Shown: piece after piece, positions 27,173-38,342 of the stretch | How the letters are laid out: each line of letters starts with the position of its first letter | Position numbering within the stretch: the first letter of the stretch is position 1 | NCBI GenBank assembly: GCA_027487625.1 | Contig: JAIYDG010000532.1 | Span: 1 to 55,594 of the forward strand | Length of the DNA stretch: 55,594 bases | Reading direction: 5' to 3' | Source of the DNA: Bacteroidota bacterium | GTDB taxonomy: Bacteria > Bacteroidota > Bacteroidia > UKL13-3 | Made by a program: the position numbers and the translations under genes | Notes under the pieces: model-generated | The model's input: only the letters and a program-made list of their open reading frames with translations | Databases searched by the model: none | What the model was told of the DNA's origin: nothing

Positions 27173-28306
27173 ATGAAAGCCCTATTTCTATTTACTACCC
27201 TTCTATTCTTATTCAACTTGTCAGCGAAAAACAATCATGGCTTAATTGTAAGTGAAAATAGCATTTATTCAATTTCTGCAAAACCTAAAATAAAGGTCAA
27301 AAGTATTGAAAAAGGTTCATTCAATTCATTCAAAAGCTCATTTGAAATTGCTTTAAACAATGAGCAGCTTTTTGTCTTATCTTATGACAAAAGTGAATGT
27401 CTTTACACGTATAGTTTGACTTCTCAAAAATGGGATTCAATTTATTATACAAATAATAAGACTGCAATAAAAACCAGTCTTAACTTAATAAACGAAAAAA
27501 GCTTAAATGAAGGGGATGTGATTGAAATCTTTCAAGCTTATCCATTACCCTTCAAAATGTTTAATTTTAGAAATCTACATTCAGAAAACAATCAAACTTC
27601 TGTAGCACTCGACTTCTTTTATATAAATCCAAACGAAAACTCAGATGTAATGGAAACAAAGTGGGGACCATTGCTTTTAGATATTAATAACAAACAAAAT
27701 TCATCTCATTTAAGACTTATTAAGTCAGATAGTTTATATACTTTAAATCATGTTGAAACTCCTCTTATCCCAGATTTTCAATACTATCAGAGTTTGAATG
27801 ACTCTATTGTATTAATTTGTCTAAAACCAAGGTTTGAAAAGGTAAATCAACTAAAAAGATACTTTGTAAAATTTAATGTGTTCTGCCAAAAATTATCTGA
27901 TAACCCAGATGAATATTTCTCAATTGAAAATGCTATTAGTTTTGATAAAAAGTTAGGCCTAAATAATCCTGATAAGCCTATTAAATATCACAAAAATGGA
28001 ACTTTGTTTTTTATAGAAAACTGTCCCAATTTTATTTACAAAAACAAGGAATATGATATCCAAAAAATGCTTCCAACTTGTAGTAAAATTCTTGAATTGA
28101 AAGAACATAAAAACGGATCAAAAATAGAAGGCATAGTATTGCTGAATAAACAATTAACTTATGTTTCATTTGATACAGAGAGTGCTAAAATTGAAAAGCA
28201 AATAAACCTAGGTAATTACCAAATAAAAAGTAATGTTATTATGGATTCAAATGCTATTTACTTTCTAGATGGATTGAATAGAATTCAAGAAACAAACATT
28301 GATTAA
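27173..28306 (+). CDS. Secreted hypothetical protein
   Basis: Signal MKALFLFTTLLFLFNLSAKN; no domain recognised. Confidence 0.65.
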   Translation: MKALFLFTTLLFLFNLSAKNNHGLIVSENSIYSISAKPKIKVKSIEKGSFNSFKSSFEIALNNEQLFVLSYDKSECLYTYSLTSQKWDSIYYTNNKTAIKTSLNLINEKSLNEGDVIEIFQAYPLPFKMFNFRNLHSENNQTSVALDFFYINPNENSDVMETKWGPLLLDINNKQNSSHLRLIKSDSLYTLNHVETPLIPDFQYYQSLNDSIVLICLKPRFEKVNQLKRYFVKFNVFCQKLSDNPDEYFSIENAISFDKKLGLNNPDKPIKYHKNGTLFFIENCPNFIYKNKEYDIQKMLPTCSKILELKEHKNGSKIEGIVLLNKQLTYVSFDTESAKIEKQINLGNYQIKSNVIMDSNAIYFLDGLNRIQETNID

Positions 28307-28581
28307 TAAGCTGAATACCAGTAAGCAACTGGATATAAATCAATCTACTTGCTACAATTCTTATTCAACAAAAATTACTTTAACCATGTCACCTCTATAG
28401 GCTGCTGGCCGCTAGCATCTGGCCACTGGCTGAGATTCATGAAGCTATAAACCTTGCGTTTCAAAAGAAATATTACATAAAACACTTTGACCGATAAATA
28501 ACAAATTATCTTAGAAAATCGCTCGTTGATTCTAACGAAATGAAGGCCAAGAGCAAATAGCAAATGGCCAAGAGCTTGCAT

Positions 28582-30657
28582 CTACTTAACTACAGAACCC
28601 GGTTCAATATCGTTCTCGGGACCAACGTTGAATAATTTGCCAAAGTCGTTACCGGCCATTAACAACATACCTTGAGATTCTATTCCCCTGATTTTTCTTG
28701 GTGCAAGATTGGCCACTACTGTTACCAATTTTCCTACCAATTCCTCAGGTTTATAATACTCAGCTATGCCCGATAAGATGGTTCTTTTTTCAAACCCTAA
28801 ATCAACAGTTAACTTCAATAATTTATCGGCTTTAGGAACTCTTTCTGCTTCTAATACTTTACCTACTCTTAAATCAATTTTCTCAAAATCTTCATAAGCA
28901 ATATCCGATTTCACCTCTTGCAAACTGCTTGCTTTAGGTTGTTCAACTTGTGCTGCTTTGATGCTGCTCAATCGGTTTAATTGCTGCTCAATTTCAACGT
29001 CTTCTACTGGCTTATAAAGAATTTCAGCCACACCTAAATTCGCTCCTGTAGCGATAATTTCTGCTTGATTCAATAAATGCCAAGAGAAATTTTCTAAGTT
29101 TAAAATTGCTGCTAATTTCTTTGCTGTATGTGGTAAAAACACCTGAGCTGATACTGCCAATTTCGCGCATACTTGAATGGCTGCAAACATGATGGCTTTT
29201 ACACTTTCTTCATCTGTTTTCACCAATTTCCAAGGTTCTGTTTCAGCTAAAAATTTATTTCCTGCTCTGGCAATGTTCATCCATTCGCTTTGTGCATCTC
29301 TAAGTTTTACTTGCGACAACAAATCGTTCATTTTTTGGATACTTGCATCCACATCTCTATCTAAATTGGCTTTGGCTGTAAGTAATTTTTCATCTTTCAA
29401 AGCTGGATTTTCTGGTACAACTCCGCTATAATATTTCTGAGCTAATACTGCTACTCGGTTTACAAAATTTCCGAAAATGCTTACCAATTCACTATTCACT
29501 CTGGTTTGGTAGTCTTTCCAAGTAAATTCTGAATCTTTTGTTTCTGGTGAAATAGAGCTTAATACATACCTCAATTCATCTTGACGACCCGGGAAATCAT
29601 TTAAGTATTCATGTAACCAAACAGCCCAATTTCTGCTGGTTGAAATTTTATCTCCTTCTAAATTTAAAAATTCGTTTGCAGGTACATTCACTGGCAAATT
29701 GTATTCACCATGTGTCATAAGCATCATTGGGAAAATAATGGCATGGAAAACGATATTGTCTTTTCCTATAAAATGAACCAAGGATGTTTCCTCATTTTGC
29801 CAATAATTTTTCCATGCATCTGGATTCCCGTTTTGAGCAAAATATTCTTTTGTTGCACTGATATAACCTATAGGTGCATCAAACCAAACATACAAAACTT
29901 TTCCTTCTGCATCAGGCAATGGAACAGGAACACCCCAATCTAAGTCGCGAGTCATGGCTCTCGATTGAAGCCCATCGTTTAACCAACTAGCACATTGTCC
30001 TTTGATATTACTTTTCCAGTTTTCGAAACGTTTGATGTAATCCTGAAAATCTGCTGAACCTTGAATTTCACCCATTGGTAAAAACCAGTTTTTGGTTTCT
30101 TTTAATACGGGTACATTTCCACTTAAAGCAGAACGAGGGTTGATTAAATCTGTAGGACTTAATGAAGTTCCGCATTTTTCGCACTGATCGCCGTAGGCAT
30201 TAGGATTGCCGCATCTTGGACAAGTACCTGTAATATATCTATCAGCTAAAAACTGATTGGCTTCTTCATCGAAATATTGACGGGTAATTTCTTCTTTGAA
30301 TACACCTTTATCATATAAATTTTTAAAGAATTCTTGTGCGGTATGATGATGAGTTTCTGAGCTGGTTCTTCCATAATAAGAAAACTCGATTCCAAAGTTC
30401 TTGAAAGCATCCTGCATGATACCATGGTATTTGTCTACTACCTGCTGAGGTGTAATTCCTTCTTTTTTTGCTTTGATGGTAATGGGAACACCATGCTCAT
30501 CACTTCCACAAATAAAAACCACATCATGGCCTAATGCTTTTAGGTAACGCACATAAATATCAGCAGGTAAGTAGCAACCAGCTAAATGTCCAATATGTAC
30601 AGGACCATTTGCATAAGGCAAAGCAGCTGTAACCAAGTATCTTTTAGAATCAGTCAT
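28582..30657 (-). CDS. metG: Methionyl-tRNA synthetase with C-terminal tRNA-binding domain
   Basis: ALPYANGPVHIGHLAGCYLPADIYVRY, CPRCGNPNAYGDQCEKCG zinc knuckle, KISTSRNWAVWL (KMSKS-like), C-terminal IDLRVGKVLEAERVPKADKLLKL. Start taken at MTDSKRYLV. Confidence 0.96.
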   Translation of the reverse strand: MTDSKRYLVTAALPYANGPVHIGHLAGCYLPADIYVRYLKALGHDVVFICGSDEHGVPITIKAKKEGITPQQVVDKYHGIMQDAFKNFGIEFSYYGRTSSETHHHTAQEFFKNLYDKGVFKEEITRQYFDEEANQFLADRYITGTCPRCGNPNAYGDQCEKCGTSLSPTDLINPRSALSGNVPVLKETKNWFLPMGEIQGSADFQDYIKRFENWKSNIKGQCASWLNDGLQSRAMTRDLDWGVPVPLPDAEGKVLYVWFDAPIGYISATKEYFAQNGNPDAWKNYWQNEETSLVHFIGKDNIVFHAIIFPMMLMTHGEYNLPVNVPANEFLNLEGDKISTSRNWAVWLHEYLNDFPGRQDELRYVLSSISPETKDSEFTWKDYQTRVNSELVSIFGNFVNRVAVLAQKYYSGVVPENPALKDEKLLTAKANLDRDVDASIQKMNDLLSQVKLRDAQSEWMNIARAGNKFLAETEPWKLVKTDEESVKAIMFAAIQVCAKLAVSAQVFLPHTAKKLAAILNLENFSWHLLNQAEIIATGANLGVAEILYKPVEDVEIEQQLNRLSSIKAAQVEQPKASSLQEVKSDIAYEDFEKIDLRVGKVLEAERVPKADKLLKLTVDLGFEKRTILSGIAEYYKPEELVGKLVTVVANLAPRKIRGIESQGMLLMAGNDFGKLFNVGPENDIEPGSVVK

Positions 30658-30889
30658 AAGGCTACAAAAATAAGGCATTCGAAGGAATAATTTTTGATGA
30701 AGTAGAAACATAAATTGTAGTTCCGAGTGGTATCTCTTTCTGTAACAATCTTGTTGATGATTAGATGAATTGTGAAACTAATTTGAAAAGACTAAGAAAG
30801 CTTAAAAAAAGATTAAGAAAATTATAAGGATTTAATAATGATATATTTAGTAGATTCGATTTAATGAAAATCATTTAAACCTTTAGCTT

Positions 30890-33800
30890 ATGAAACATAT
30901 TTTTACCCACCTCATTATCATCGCAATTTTCGCGTTGGTTCCATCAAATAAATCATTTGCCAATAAAATACTTGGTGGCAAAATTGAATCTTATTTCATT
31001 AATCATTCTGTAGATAGCATTCGTGTTCTCATAACCCTTTATGAAGAATGCGGGCCCAATCCAATTTGTAGTTGTAATACAAGCAATTGTCAGATTCAGG
31101 CCAATTTAAAAGGCGCTGGTGGAAATTACGCCGGACAAAATTTCGGAACATTCAACCTGAGTTATGTGCCTTTTGGGGGTTCAGAGGAAATGGTAGATGC
31201 TTGTCGTTCTTTTCAAAGTAATTGTATACCATGTGGTTCAGGTAATGCTGGACCGAGTTCATTTAACGGCGTGAAAAAAATCCAATTTACAGGGGGTTTA
31301 AATTTAAATCGATTTCCTCAAGCCTTATGTGGGTTTACAATAAGTTATTCAAGTTGCTGCAGAGACTCCTCTATACAAGTCATTCAAAATCCTTCGAATT
31401 CCAACTTTTATACAGAGCTCAATATCAATCGTTGTAACCCAAACTGGAGCTTTAACATACATGAATCAGAGCCTGTATTTAGGGTTTGTTCAGGAGTAAA
31501 AACCACTATTCCAATTTCTAAAAGAATTTCCTTTTCCTCTGATTCCATCATTTACAAATCGGGCAAAATAAAAACCGGTCAGGAAACCTACGTAAGCTAT
31601 ACTGGTAATTTTAACGAATTGAATCCATTTCCACGCGCTGAATTTCCAGCCCCATTGGATTTAAGCAAAGGCTATTTAGAATTCACACCATTAGGCGTAT
31701 TTAAGGCCCCTGTGGCAATTGATAAACTCCAATGGAATCCAGAATTAAATCAACTTAGAGATTCAAGCAGAATAGAATTCACCATACAATCTATTAACTG
31801 TCCGGCCAATAATGTTCCAGTCATAAGGGTTTATGATGCTTTAGGAAATCCATTGAATGGAAGTGCAAACCCGGTTGATACTGTTTGTAATGGATTGGAG
31901 CTGTGTAGAATTTATACTGCATTCGATGCCGACCCAAATGATACCACCAATTTTACCAAAATTGGCATGGGCTCATTTGGTGAATCCTATGGCTTTACAA
32001 GATTATATGATGCATCAACAAGGCATATAAACGGACCCAGATTTGATTCAATAAAAATATGTTGGAATAACTTTGGAAACATCAAGAATCAACCCTTGTT
32101 TTATTCATTGTATTCAAATGATGGTCGTTGTCCGATACCTGGAAAATCAAATTTCGCAGGTAAAATTGTTTTTGATAACCTAGGTTATGTTGACCTTTAC
32201 AAAACAATGAATGGCATAAAAACAGCTAATCTGTATTTTAATGTTAATGAAAATAATGAAATCAATAAAGACCAAAGTATCTGGAAAATTGAAAGCAGAC
32301 CCGGAAGCGATAGTTTTGTTACCATAATAGGAAGTGCAGTATACAATTATGTTTTTCCTGATAGTGGTTTATACCAAATCAAAATTGGCATACAAAAAAC
32401 CTGTGGTTTGATTTGGGTAAATAAAGAAATTTATATAAGCCAAATTTTTGCAAGCATAAACAATGTAAAATATACAAGTTGCAATGCATCAAATGATGGA
32501 AGAATTGAAGTTGCAGGAACCTCCATGTTTCTTCCTGTGACCTATAGCATTAATGATTCTACCTACCAAAGTTCGGGTGTGTTTAATAATTTAGGAAAGG
32601 GCTATTATATTATTAAAATAAAAGACGCCTTAAACCATATTGAATCAATTAGTACTCCTATTTATTCACTGAACAAAGTCATTCAGGTTTCACTTTCAAA
32701 TTATAATCCCAATATATGTAAAGAAGATTCTATTGGTTCATTTAGCATACAAACAAGTAATGGAACAGGTCCGATTTGGTATAGTTTGGATTCAGGAATT
32801 TATAGCCAGAATAATGTTTTTAGCGGATTAAAAAATGGTTCTTATTTAATTGAAGTTAAAGATTCAATAAACTGTTATGCAACAAACAAATTTACTGTGT
32901 CATCTAACTCAAAAATTAGAGGAAACGCCTGGCTTATTAAACCGGTGCAATGTTTTGGTGATTCAAATGGCGAAATTAATTTAAGCGCTAACGGACAGTT
33001 TATGAAAGCATGGTATAAAGTCGACACCTCAAGCTTTCAGGATAAAACCATTTATGCTGGACTTAAAAAGGGTGTTTACCAAGTGCAGGTGAAAGACAGT
33101 TTAAATTGTTTCGACAGATTTGAGGTTGAAGTACCTGGTTCTGATAGCACTTTAAGCCTAAACTTCGATAACAAACAACCTGCCTGTTTTGAATTCAATA
33201 AAGGAGAAATCAAATTGGTTATAAAAGGAGGAGCAGCTCCATTTAGAATCTACAGAAACCAATACCCTGAACCAACATTTGATCAAACATTTACTAATAT
33301 TAATCCAGGTAATCATCAGTTTACAATTACTGATAAAAACAACTGTTCCATCAGCAAAAATACTACAATCCAACAAGCACCACCAAAGCTGAATGTGTTA
33401 AGTGAGATTGATCAAGTATCATGCAAAGAAAAAAACATTGGTCGTATTTTTATTATTCCAGATGGTGGAGTTGGACCTTATATGTATAAACTGAATCTAG
33501 ATACTTTTTCATATCGTCGTGAATACACAAATCTTAGTGCAGGTAAGTATTTTATTTCTATAAAAGACAATAGAGGCTGCATTAAAATTGAGCAAGTTTC
33601 TATTAACGAACCAGTCAAAATGAGCCTCAGTTTTGTGAATACAGCAGAGTCTTGTAATGGTGCAAAAAATGGAACTTCTGTAGTTAGTGTATCAAATGGA
33701 GTAGCTCCGTTTAGTTATATGTGGAATGGTAAATCATCACCCAATTTATTATACAACAATAATTTAGGTGAAGGATTTGCTAAACTAAAAGTTACTGATT

Positions 33801-34678
33801 CAAGAGAATGTACCATTGAAGATTCTACTTTTATACGAAGATTAAAACCGATTGAAAACAATGGAAAAATTTGTGCTATATCAGTAGATCCATTAGTTGG
33901 AAAGAATATCGTTTACATCACAAAAAGTAATGATTCTGCTATATATACTTTTGATATTTTCTCAAGAAAAAATCTCAATTCTCCTTTTGAATACTTGGCA
34001 AGTTTATATGGTGGTATGAATAACTACGCCCATTCTGCAGGTTTACAAACAAGTGGTTTTACTGATTATTATTATGTGCAGGCAAGAGATTTATGTGGTA
34101 ATAAAACAGCTTATAGCAATGGACTTAACGGCATAAACTTATCTATCACAAAAGCAGGAAACTCTCAAGTACTTAGGTGGACAATTCCAACAGGTTTTCC
34201 CATTGCTTACGGATTTAAGGTTTATGAAAAAACAGGAAATAATCCTTACCAAATAATTGCCAATTTAGGTTCACAGGTTCTGGAGTTTAGTATTCCTCTT
34301 CAATCAAATTTCCGAAAACAATTTATGGTAGAACTGTTAAGTAATGATTTTTGTGAACCTGCTATGAAACTGTACTCAAATGAGGTTTTTGTAAGTGCCA
34401 ATTCATTGGAAGAAAACCAAAAGCTTCAAGGATTTGTAGTTTATCCGAATCCAAGTTCAGGCACATTTAAAATAAGCGAGCATGCTAAACAAAGTCAGAT
34501 TATTGGAATTGAAGTTTATCAATCAAATGGAAAACTTTTAAAAACATTCAATCATCTAAATCATTCAATTGATACAGAATATGATGTATCTGATTTGAGC
34601 ACTGGTGTTTATTATTTGAACATACTTACTCAAAACAAACAACATCAAAACATCCCATTATTCATTAATCATAAATAA
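30890..34678 (+). CDS. Large secreted Cys-rich protein with about six SprB-like repeats and T9SS tail
   Basis: N-terminal CNTSNC..CCRDSS region; repeats such as CFGDSNGEINLSANG...LKKGVYQVQVKDSLNC; C-terminal VYPNPSSGTFKI..LSTGVYYLNI. Confidence 0.8.
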   Translation: MKHIFTHLIIIAIFALVPSNKSFANKILGGKIESYFINHSVDSIRVLITLYEECGPNPICSCNTSNCQIQANLKGAGGNYAGQNFGTFNLSYVPFGGSEEMVDACRSFQSNCIPCGSGNAGPSSFNGVKKIQFTGGLNLNRFPQALCGFTISYSSCCRDSSIQVIQNPSNSNFYTELNINRCNPNWSFNIHESEPVFRVCSGVKTTIPISKRISFSSDSIIYKSGKIKTGQETYVSYTGNFNELNPFPRAEFPAPLDLSKGYLEFTPLGVFKAPVAIDKLQWNPELNQLRDSSRIEFTIQSINCPANNVPVIRVYDALGNPLNGSANPVDTVCNGLELCRIYTAFDADPNDTTNFTKIGMGSFGESYGFTRLYDASTRHINGPRFDSIKICWNNFGNIKNQPLFYSLYSNDGRCPIPGKSNFAGKIVFDNLGYVDLYKTMNGIKTANLYFNVNENNEINKDQSIWKIESRPGSDSFVTIIGSAVYNYVFPDSGLYQIKIGIQKTCGLIWVNKEIYISQIFASINNVKYTSCNASNDGRIEVAGTSMFLPVTYSINDSTYQSSGVFNNLGKGYYIIKIKDALNHIESISTPIYSLNKVIQVSLSNYNPNICKEDSIGSFSIQTSNGTGPIWYSLDSGIYSQNNVFSGLKNGSYLIEVKDSINCYATNKFTVSSNSKIRGNAWLIKPVQCFGDSNGEINLSANGQFMKAWYKVDTSSFQDKTIYAGLKKGVYQVQVKDSLNCFDRFEVEVPGSDSTLSLNFDNKQPACFEFNKGEIKLVIKGGAAPFRIYRNQYPEPTFDQTFTNINPGNHQFTITDKNNCSISKNTTIQQAPPKLNVLSEIDQVSCKEKNIGRIFIIPDGGVGPYMYKLNLDTFSYRREYTNLSAGKYFISIKDNRGCIKIEQVSINEPVKMSLSFVNTAESCNGAKNGTSVVSVSNGVAPFSYMWNGKSSPNLLYNNNLGEGFAKLKVTDSRECTIEDSTFIRRLKPIENNGKICAISVDPLVGKNIVYITKSNDSAIYTFDIFSRKNLNSPFEYLASLYGGMNNYAHSAGLQTSGFTDYYYVQARDLCGNKTAYSNGLNGINLSITKAGNSQVLRWTIPTGFPIAYGFKVYEKTGNNPYQIIANLGSQVLEFSIPLQSNFRKQFMVELLSNDFCEPAMKLYSNEVFVSANSLEENQKLQGFVVYPNPSSGTFKISEHAKQSQIIGIEVYQSNGKLLKTFNHLNHSIDTEYDVSDLSTGVYYLNILTQNKQHQNIPLFINHK

Positions 34679-34711
34679 TGATGTAAAATTGCCTATCAAT
34701 TATTTGTAGTC

Positions 34712-35200
34712 ATGGAAAAATTTGAAGAAGAACAAAGGTTTACACAATGGTGGTTATGGTTGATTCTACTTGCTGCCTGCACAATTCCTTATATACCAAT
34801 AATGATGGGTTTGGATTCAAAAACCGACCAATGGCTTGGTTTATTGGCTATGAGCATTTTACTTTTCATTATTGTGGGAATGTTGATTTTAATTCAACTA
34901 AAAACAAAGCTTGATGAAGTAGGAGTTCACTATCAATTTATCCCTTTTCATTTCAAACAAAAAACCATTCTCTGGCAAGACATCAAATCAGCAGAAGTTA
35001 GAAAATATGAGCCTTTAAAAGAATATGGGGGTTGGGGAATTAAAGGCTACAGTAATAAAAACAAAGCCTATAATGTTAAGGGTAACTTGGGCTTACAAGT
35101 GGTGCTTAAAAATGGTAATAAAATTTTGTTTGGAACTCAAAAAGCCGATGAATTAAGCGCGATACTAAAATCAAACAAGAAACAAAAAATTAAATCTTAA
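34712..35200 (+). CDS. Small membrane protein, hypothetical
   Basis: Two N-terminal TM segments and a DUF/PH-like soluble tail (VGVHYQFIPFHFKQKTILWQDIKSAEV). Confidence 0.6.
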   Translation: MEKFEEEQRFTQWWLWLILLAACTIPYIPIMMGLDSKTDQWLGLLAMSILLFIIVGMLILIQLKTKLDEVGVHYQFIPFHFKQKTILWQDIKSAEVRKYEPLKEYGGWGIKGYSNKNKAYNVKGNLGLQVVLKNGNKILFGTQKADELSAILKSNKKQKIKS

Positions 35201-35273
35201 TCCTTACTTAATTAGTTATCAGATAACTATTGAAGTGAATTTCATTTTGTAAATTGATTAAAAATTAAAGCTT

Positions 35274-38200
35274 ATGAAAAAAATTATACTTCCCTTCATT
35301 ATACTCATTACCCTAATTTTAAGTTTTGATGTAAATGCTCACCGACTTATTGCCGGTAGATTATCTTTCCAAAAAGTTGGAATTAATTCACTCAGTATAA
35401 GTCTAGTAGTTTATAAAGATTGTCAGAGTGGCAATTTATGTGGATGTCCTGTTGTGTTAAACACTGGATGTATTCTACCTGTTCAAATTAGAGGAGGCAG
35501 CCCCGGATTTTATGGAACATTGTTTTCAAATTTAAACTTGAATATCGTTCCAAATGCAAGTACCAATGATGTAACTTCACGATGCACTGGTGCAAACAAA
35601 AGTGTTTGCTCAAATTGTGGTACCACAACTCCAGGCTCAATTGCTCCAGGCGCTGAAGCTTATACATTTCAAGGAACTCTTAATTTGGCTAATATTCCTG
35701 ATTCATGCTGTGAAATTGTAGTTAGTTATACTGAATGTTGCAGGGAGAACAATCTCATCAATTTAAACAATGGTGGCTCACAAAACTTTTATGTTGAATC
35801 GCGCTTCAACAGGTGTTTAAACACAAGCTCTCCAAGTTTTGCCTTAGAACCAATTTTGATAGGAAACCCAGGAAATAATTTCACTTACAATTTTCAAGCT
35901 GTTGATGCTGATGGAGATTCTTTGAGTTATAGTTTGAGTCCTTTACAAGTGGCTATGGATACCAATGCAATTTACAATGCACCTTTTTCAGCCAATTATC
36001 CGTTTCCTTATTCAGGAGCACCTTTATTGTATACTGAAAACCAATACCCAAATGGAATTCACATAAATAGAGAATTTGGTGTGATGCGTTTTAAAGCAAC
36101 AAGTACATTTAAATCGGCATTGGTTTTAGAAACAAAAGAATGGAAAAACGGAATTCAAATTGGTAGCACAAAAACCAATATGATGGTATACTCTATAAGT
36201 GGCTGGCCAAACCAGGATCCACTTATCAGGATGTATGATTCACTTGGAAACAATATCAGTAGCGCAAACAATAGAATTGATACCATTCCGGTTGGTAGAA
36301 AATATACGCGTTATTTAGGTTCTTTTGATGTGAATGCGGATACAACCAATCTTGTTTTTAGAATGATTGAGTACCCAAATATCAGCCAAAAAATTCATGT
36401 GAATTCAATAAAACCGCAATTTGATTCAATGGTGGTGAATTATATTCCTACCCAGCAAGACATCAATGGTAAAGTAAAAAATATGATGGCGGGAGTATTG
36501 GATCAAACCTGCGTAAACCAAGGAACTAATCATATTTTATGGGGTGTTTTGGTGAGTGAAATTCCTGATGTACAGATTCAAATCAAGAACTCAGGAATCA
36601 GGTTGAAAAAGCTTACTTATTCTAAACTAAATTCAGGACTCAACTATAGAAATCAAACCATTTGGGTAATTGAAAAGTCTCCGAACTCAAATCAGTTTGA
36701 TACATTACAAATGGATTCTATAAATAATTTCGGATTCTTACAGCCAGGGATGTATAAAATTAGATTGGGTATTAAAGCTCCTTGGGAAAGAATATGGTTT
36801 GAAGAAACCATTCAAATTAATCCATTTAAAATCAAGCTAAAAAGTAAAACTGACGTAACATGTGCCGGTATCAACAATGGCTCTGTTTCATTGCAATCGG
36901 AAGGTGGTTTTGCTCCGTTTATGTTTAAAATAGATAATGGTGTTTATAGCTTTGATTCAAACTTCTTCAATCTTTCGGCGGGTTCACATACAGCCTACTT
37001 AAAAGATTCGATGAACAATTGGGACAGTTTGGTATTTAATATTTCAGCAGGAAAAACAATTAGTTACACCATTTTAAACAATAAAAAAATATCTTGTTTT
37101 GGAGAATCAGATGGAAGCTTTACCATTCAGGCAAGTGGAGGAACAGCTCCATATATGTATAAATTAAATTCAGGCACTTATTCTCTAGATTCTGTTTTTA
37201 CTCAACAAGCTGTAGGTAACAAACAAATCTCTATCAAAGATTCGAATAATTGTGAAACTGTTCAGCTTTTTGCATTAACAGGACCAGATAAACTCAGTGC
37301 AGAATTTACCCAAAAAGATCCAACTTGCTTTGGAGCCAAAAACGGATTCATTAAGGCACTGGCCTTCGGTGGAACCAAGCCTTATACTTATGCTTGGCAA
37401 ACAAATCCTGTAGTTCAATCGAATATACTTTATGGAATTGACAGTGGAAATGTGAATTTACTGATTTTGGATTCAAACCAATGTGCTTTAAATACTTCTT
37501 TTTATGTTGAAATGAAAAAAGTGTATGGAGCAGATACGCTTTGTGCTATGAGTTACGATACCATTTATAACAGAAGCATGATGGCTTGGAATGTAACAAG
37601 AGGAGAAGGAATTATGAAGTATCGTGTTTATAGGTATAATACACTAGCAGATACTGGCATTCAAACAGCAGAATTAAATGTAGCAAATGCTTATTTATTT
37701 TTTGATACCATGAGCATTAGCCCGAATTATTATTACGCTGTTAGAGCCGTTGACAGTTGCGGAAACCAATCCGTAGTGGGAAGAAAAGTAAAACCCGTTT
37801 GGTTAAGTGCAACGCCATCTGGACAGTATGTAAACTTAAGCTGGACAAATTATCCATTTATGAATGATTCAACTCAAATAAAATTGTTCAGGAAAATTGG
37901 CACTCAGAGTTGGGTATTAATTAATGATGTAAGCGGATTAAACACCTATACTGACACCATTTCTTCAAGCCAAAATATTAAGTATTTCCTTCAATACTTA
38001 AACACCAATAATTGTTTTACCAATTACAGGATATTTAGTAATGTAAGTACCATTTTAGCCACATCACTTCAAGCAGAGACAAAATCAAAATCAGGTTTTA
38101 TTGTATATCCAAATCCTGGAAATGGTTTGTTTGAAATACAATCTAACAACAAAAAGCTAAGTGGATGCAAACTTCGTGTTTATGGAATTTTAGGAAATTT

Positions 38201-38342
38201 GATTTTAGAAAAAGAAGTAAATGAGACAAATTCAACAGTTCAATTAGACCTGAGTAATTATGCTGATGGAACCTATCGTTTATTGATAGTAACCAAGGAT
38301 GGAAAAACAGAAAATATTACTTTGATAAAAATGAAGAACTAA
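35274..38342 (+). CDS. Secreted paralogue of 30890-34678 with about three SprB-like repeats and T9SS tail
   Basis: VVYKDC..CCRENN Cys pattern, CFGESDGSFTIQASGGTAPYMYKL repeats, VYPNPGNGLFEI C-terminus. Confidence 0.82.
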   Translation: MKKIILPFIILITLILSFDVNAHRLIAGRLSFQKVGINSLSISLVVYKDCQSGNLCGCPVVLNTGCILPVQIRGGSPGFYGTLFSNLNLNIVPNASTNDVTSRCTGANKSVCSNCGTTTPGSIAPGAEAYTFQGTLNLANIPDSCCEIVVSYTECCRENNLINLNNGGSQNFYVESRFNRCLNTSSPSFALEPILIGNPGNNFTYNFQAVDADGDSLSYSLSPLQVAMDTNAIYNAPFSANYPFPYSGAPLLYTENQYPNGIHINREFGVMRFKATSTFKSALVLETKEWKNGIQIGSTKTNMMVYSISGWPNQDPLIRMYDSLGNNISSANNRIDTIPVGRKYTRYLGSFDVNADTTNLVFRMIEYPNISQKIHVNSIKPQFDSMVVNYIPTQQDINGKVKNMMAGVLDQTCVNQGTNHILWGVLVSEIPDVQIQIKNSGIRLKKLTYSKLNSGLNYRNQTIWVIEKSPNSNQFDTLQMDSINNFGFLQPGMYKIRLGIKAPWERIWFEETIQINPFKIKLKSKTDVTCAGINNGSVSLQSEGGFAPFMFKIDNGVYSFDSNFFNLSAGSHTAYLKDSMNNWDSLVFNISAGKTISYTILNNKKISCFGESDGSFTIQASGGTAPYMYKLNSGTYSLDSVFTQQAVGNKQISIKDSNNCETVQLFALTGPDKLSAEFTQKDPTCFGAKNGFIKALAFGGTKPYTYAWQTNPVVQSNILYGIDSGNVNLLILDSNQCALNTSFYVEMKKVYGADTLCAMSYDTIYNRSMMAWNVTRGEGIMKYRVYRYNTLADTGIQTAELNVANAYLFFDTMSISPNYYYAVRAVDSCGNQSVVGRKVKPVWLSATPSGQYVNLSWTNYPFMNDSTQIKLFRKIGTQSWVLINDVSGLNTYTDTISSSQNIKYFLQYLNTNNCFTNYRIFSNVSTILATSLQAETKSKSGFIVYPNPGNGLFEIQSNNKKLSGCKLRVYGILGNLILEKEVNETNSTVQLDLSNYADGTYRLLIVTKDGKTENITLIKMKN

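Noticed and set aside
28375-28581. 68-aa minus-strand ORF beside metG
   Set aside because: Built from dispersed GGCCA/AGCCA repeat words; no protein features beyond chance.
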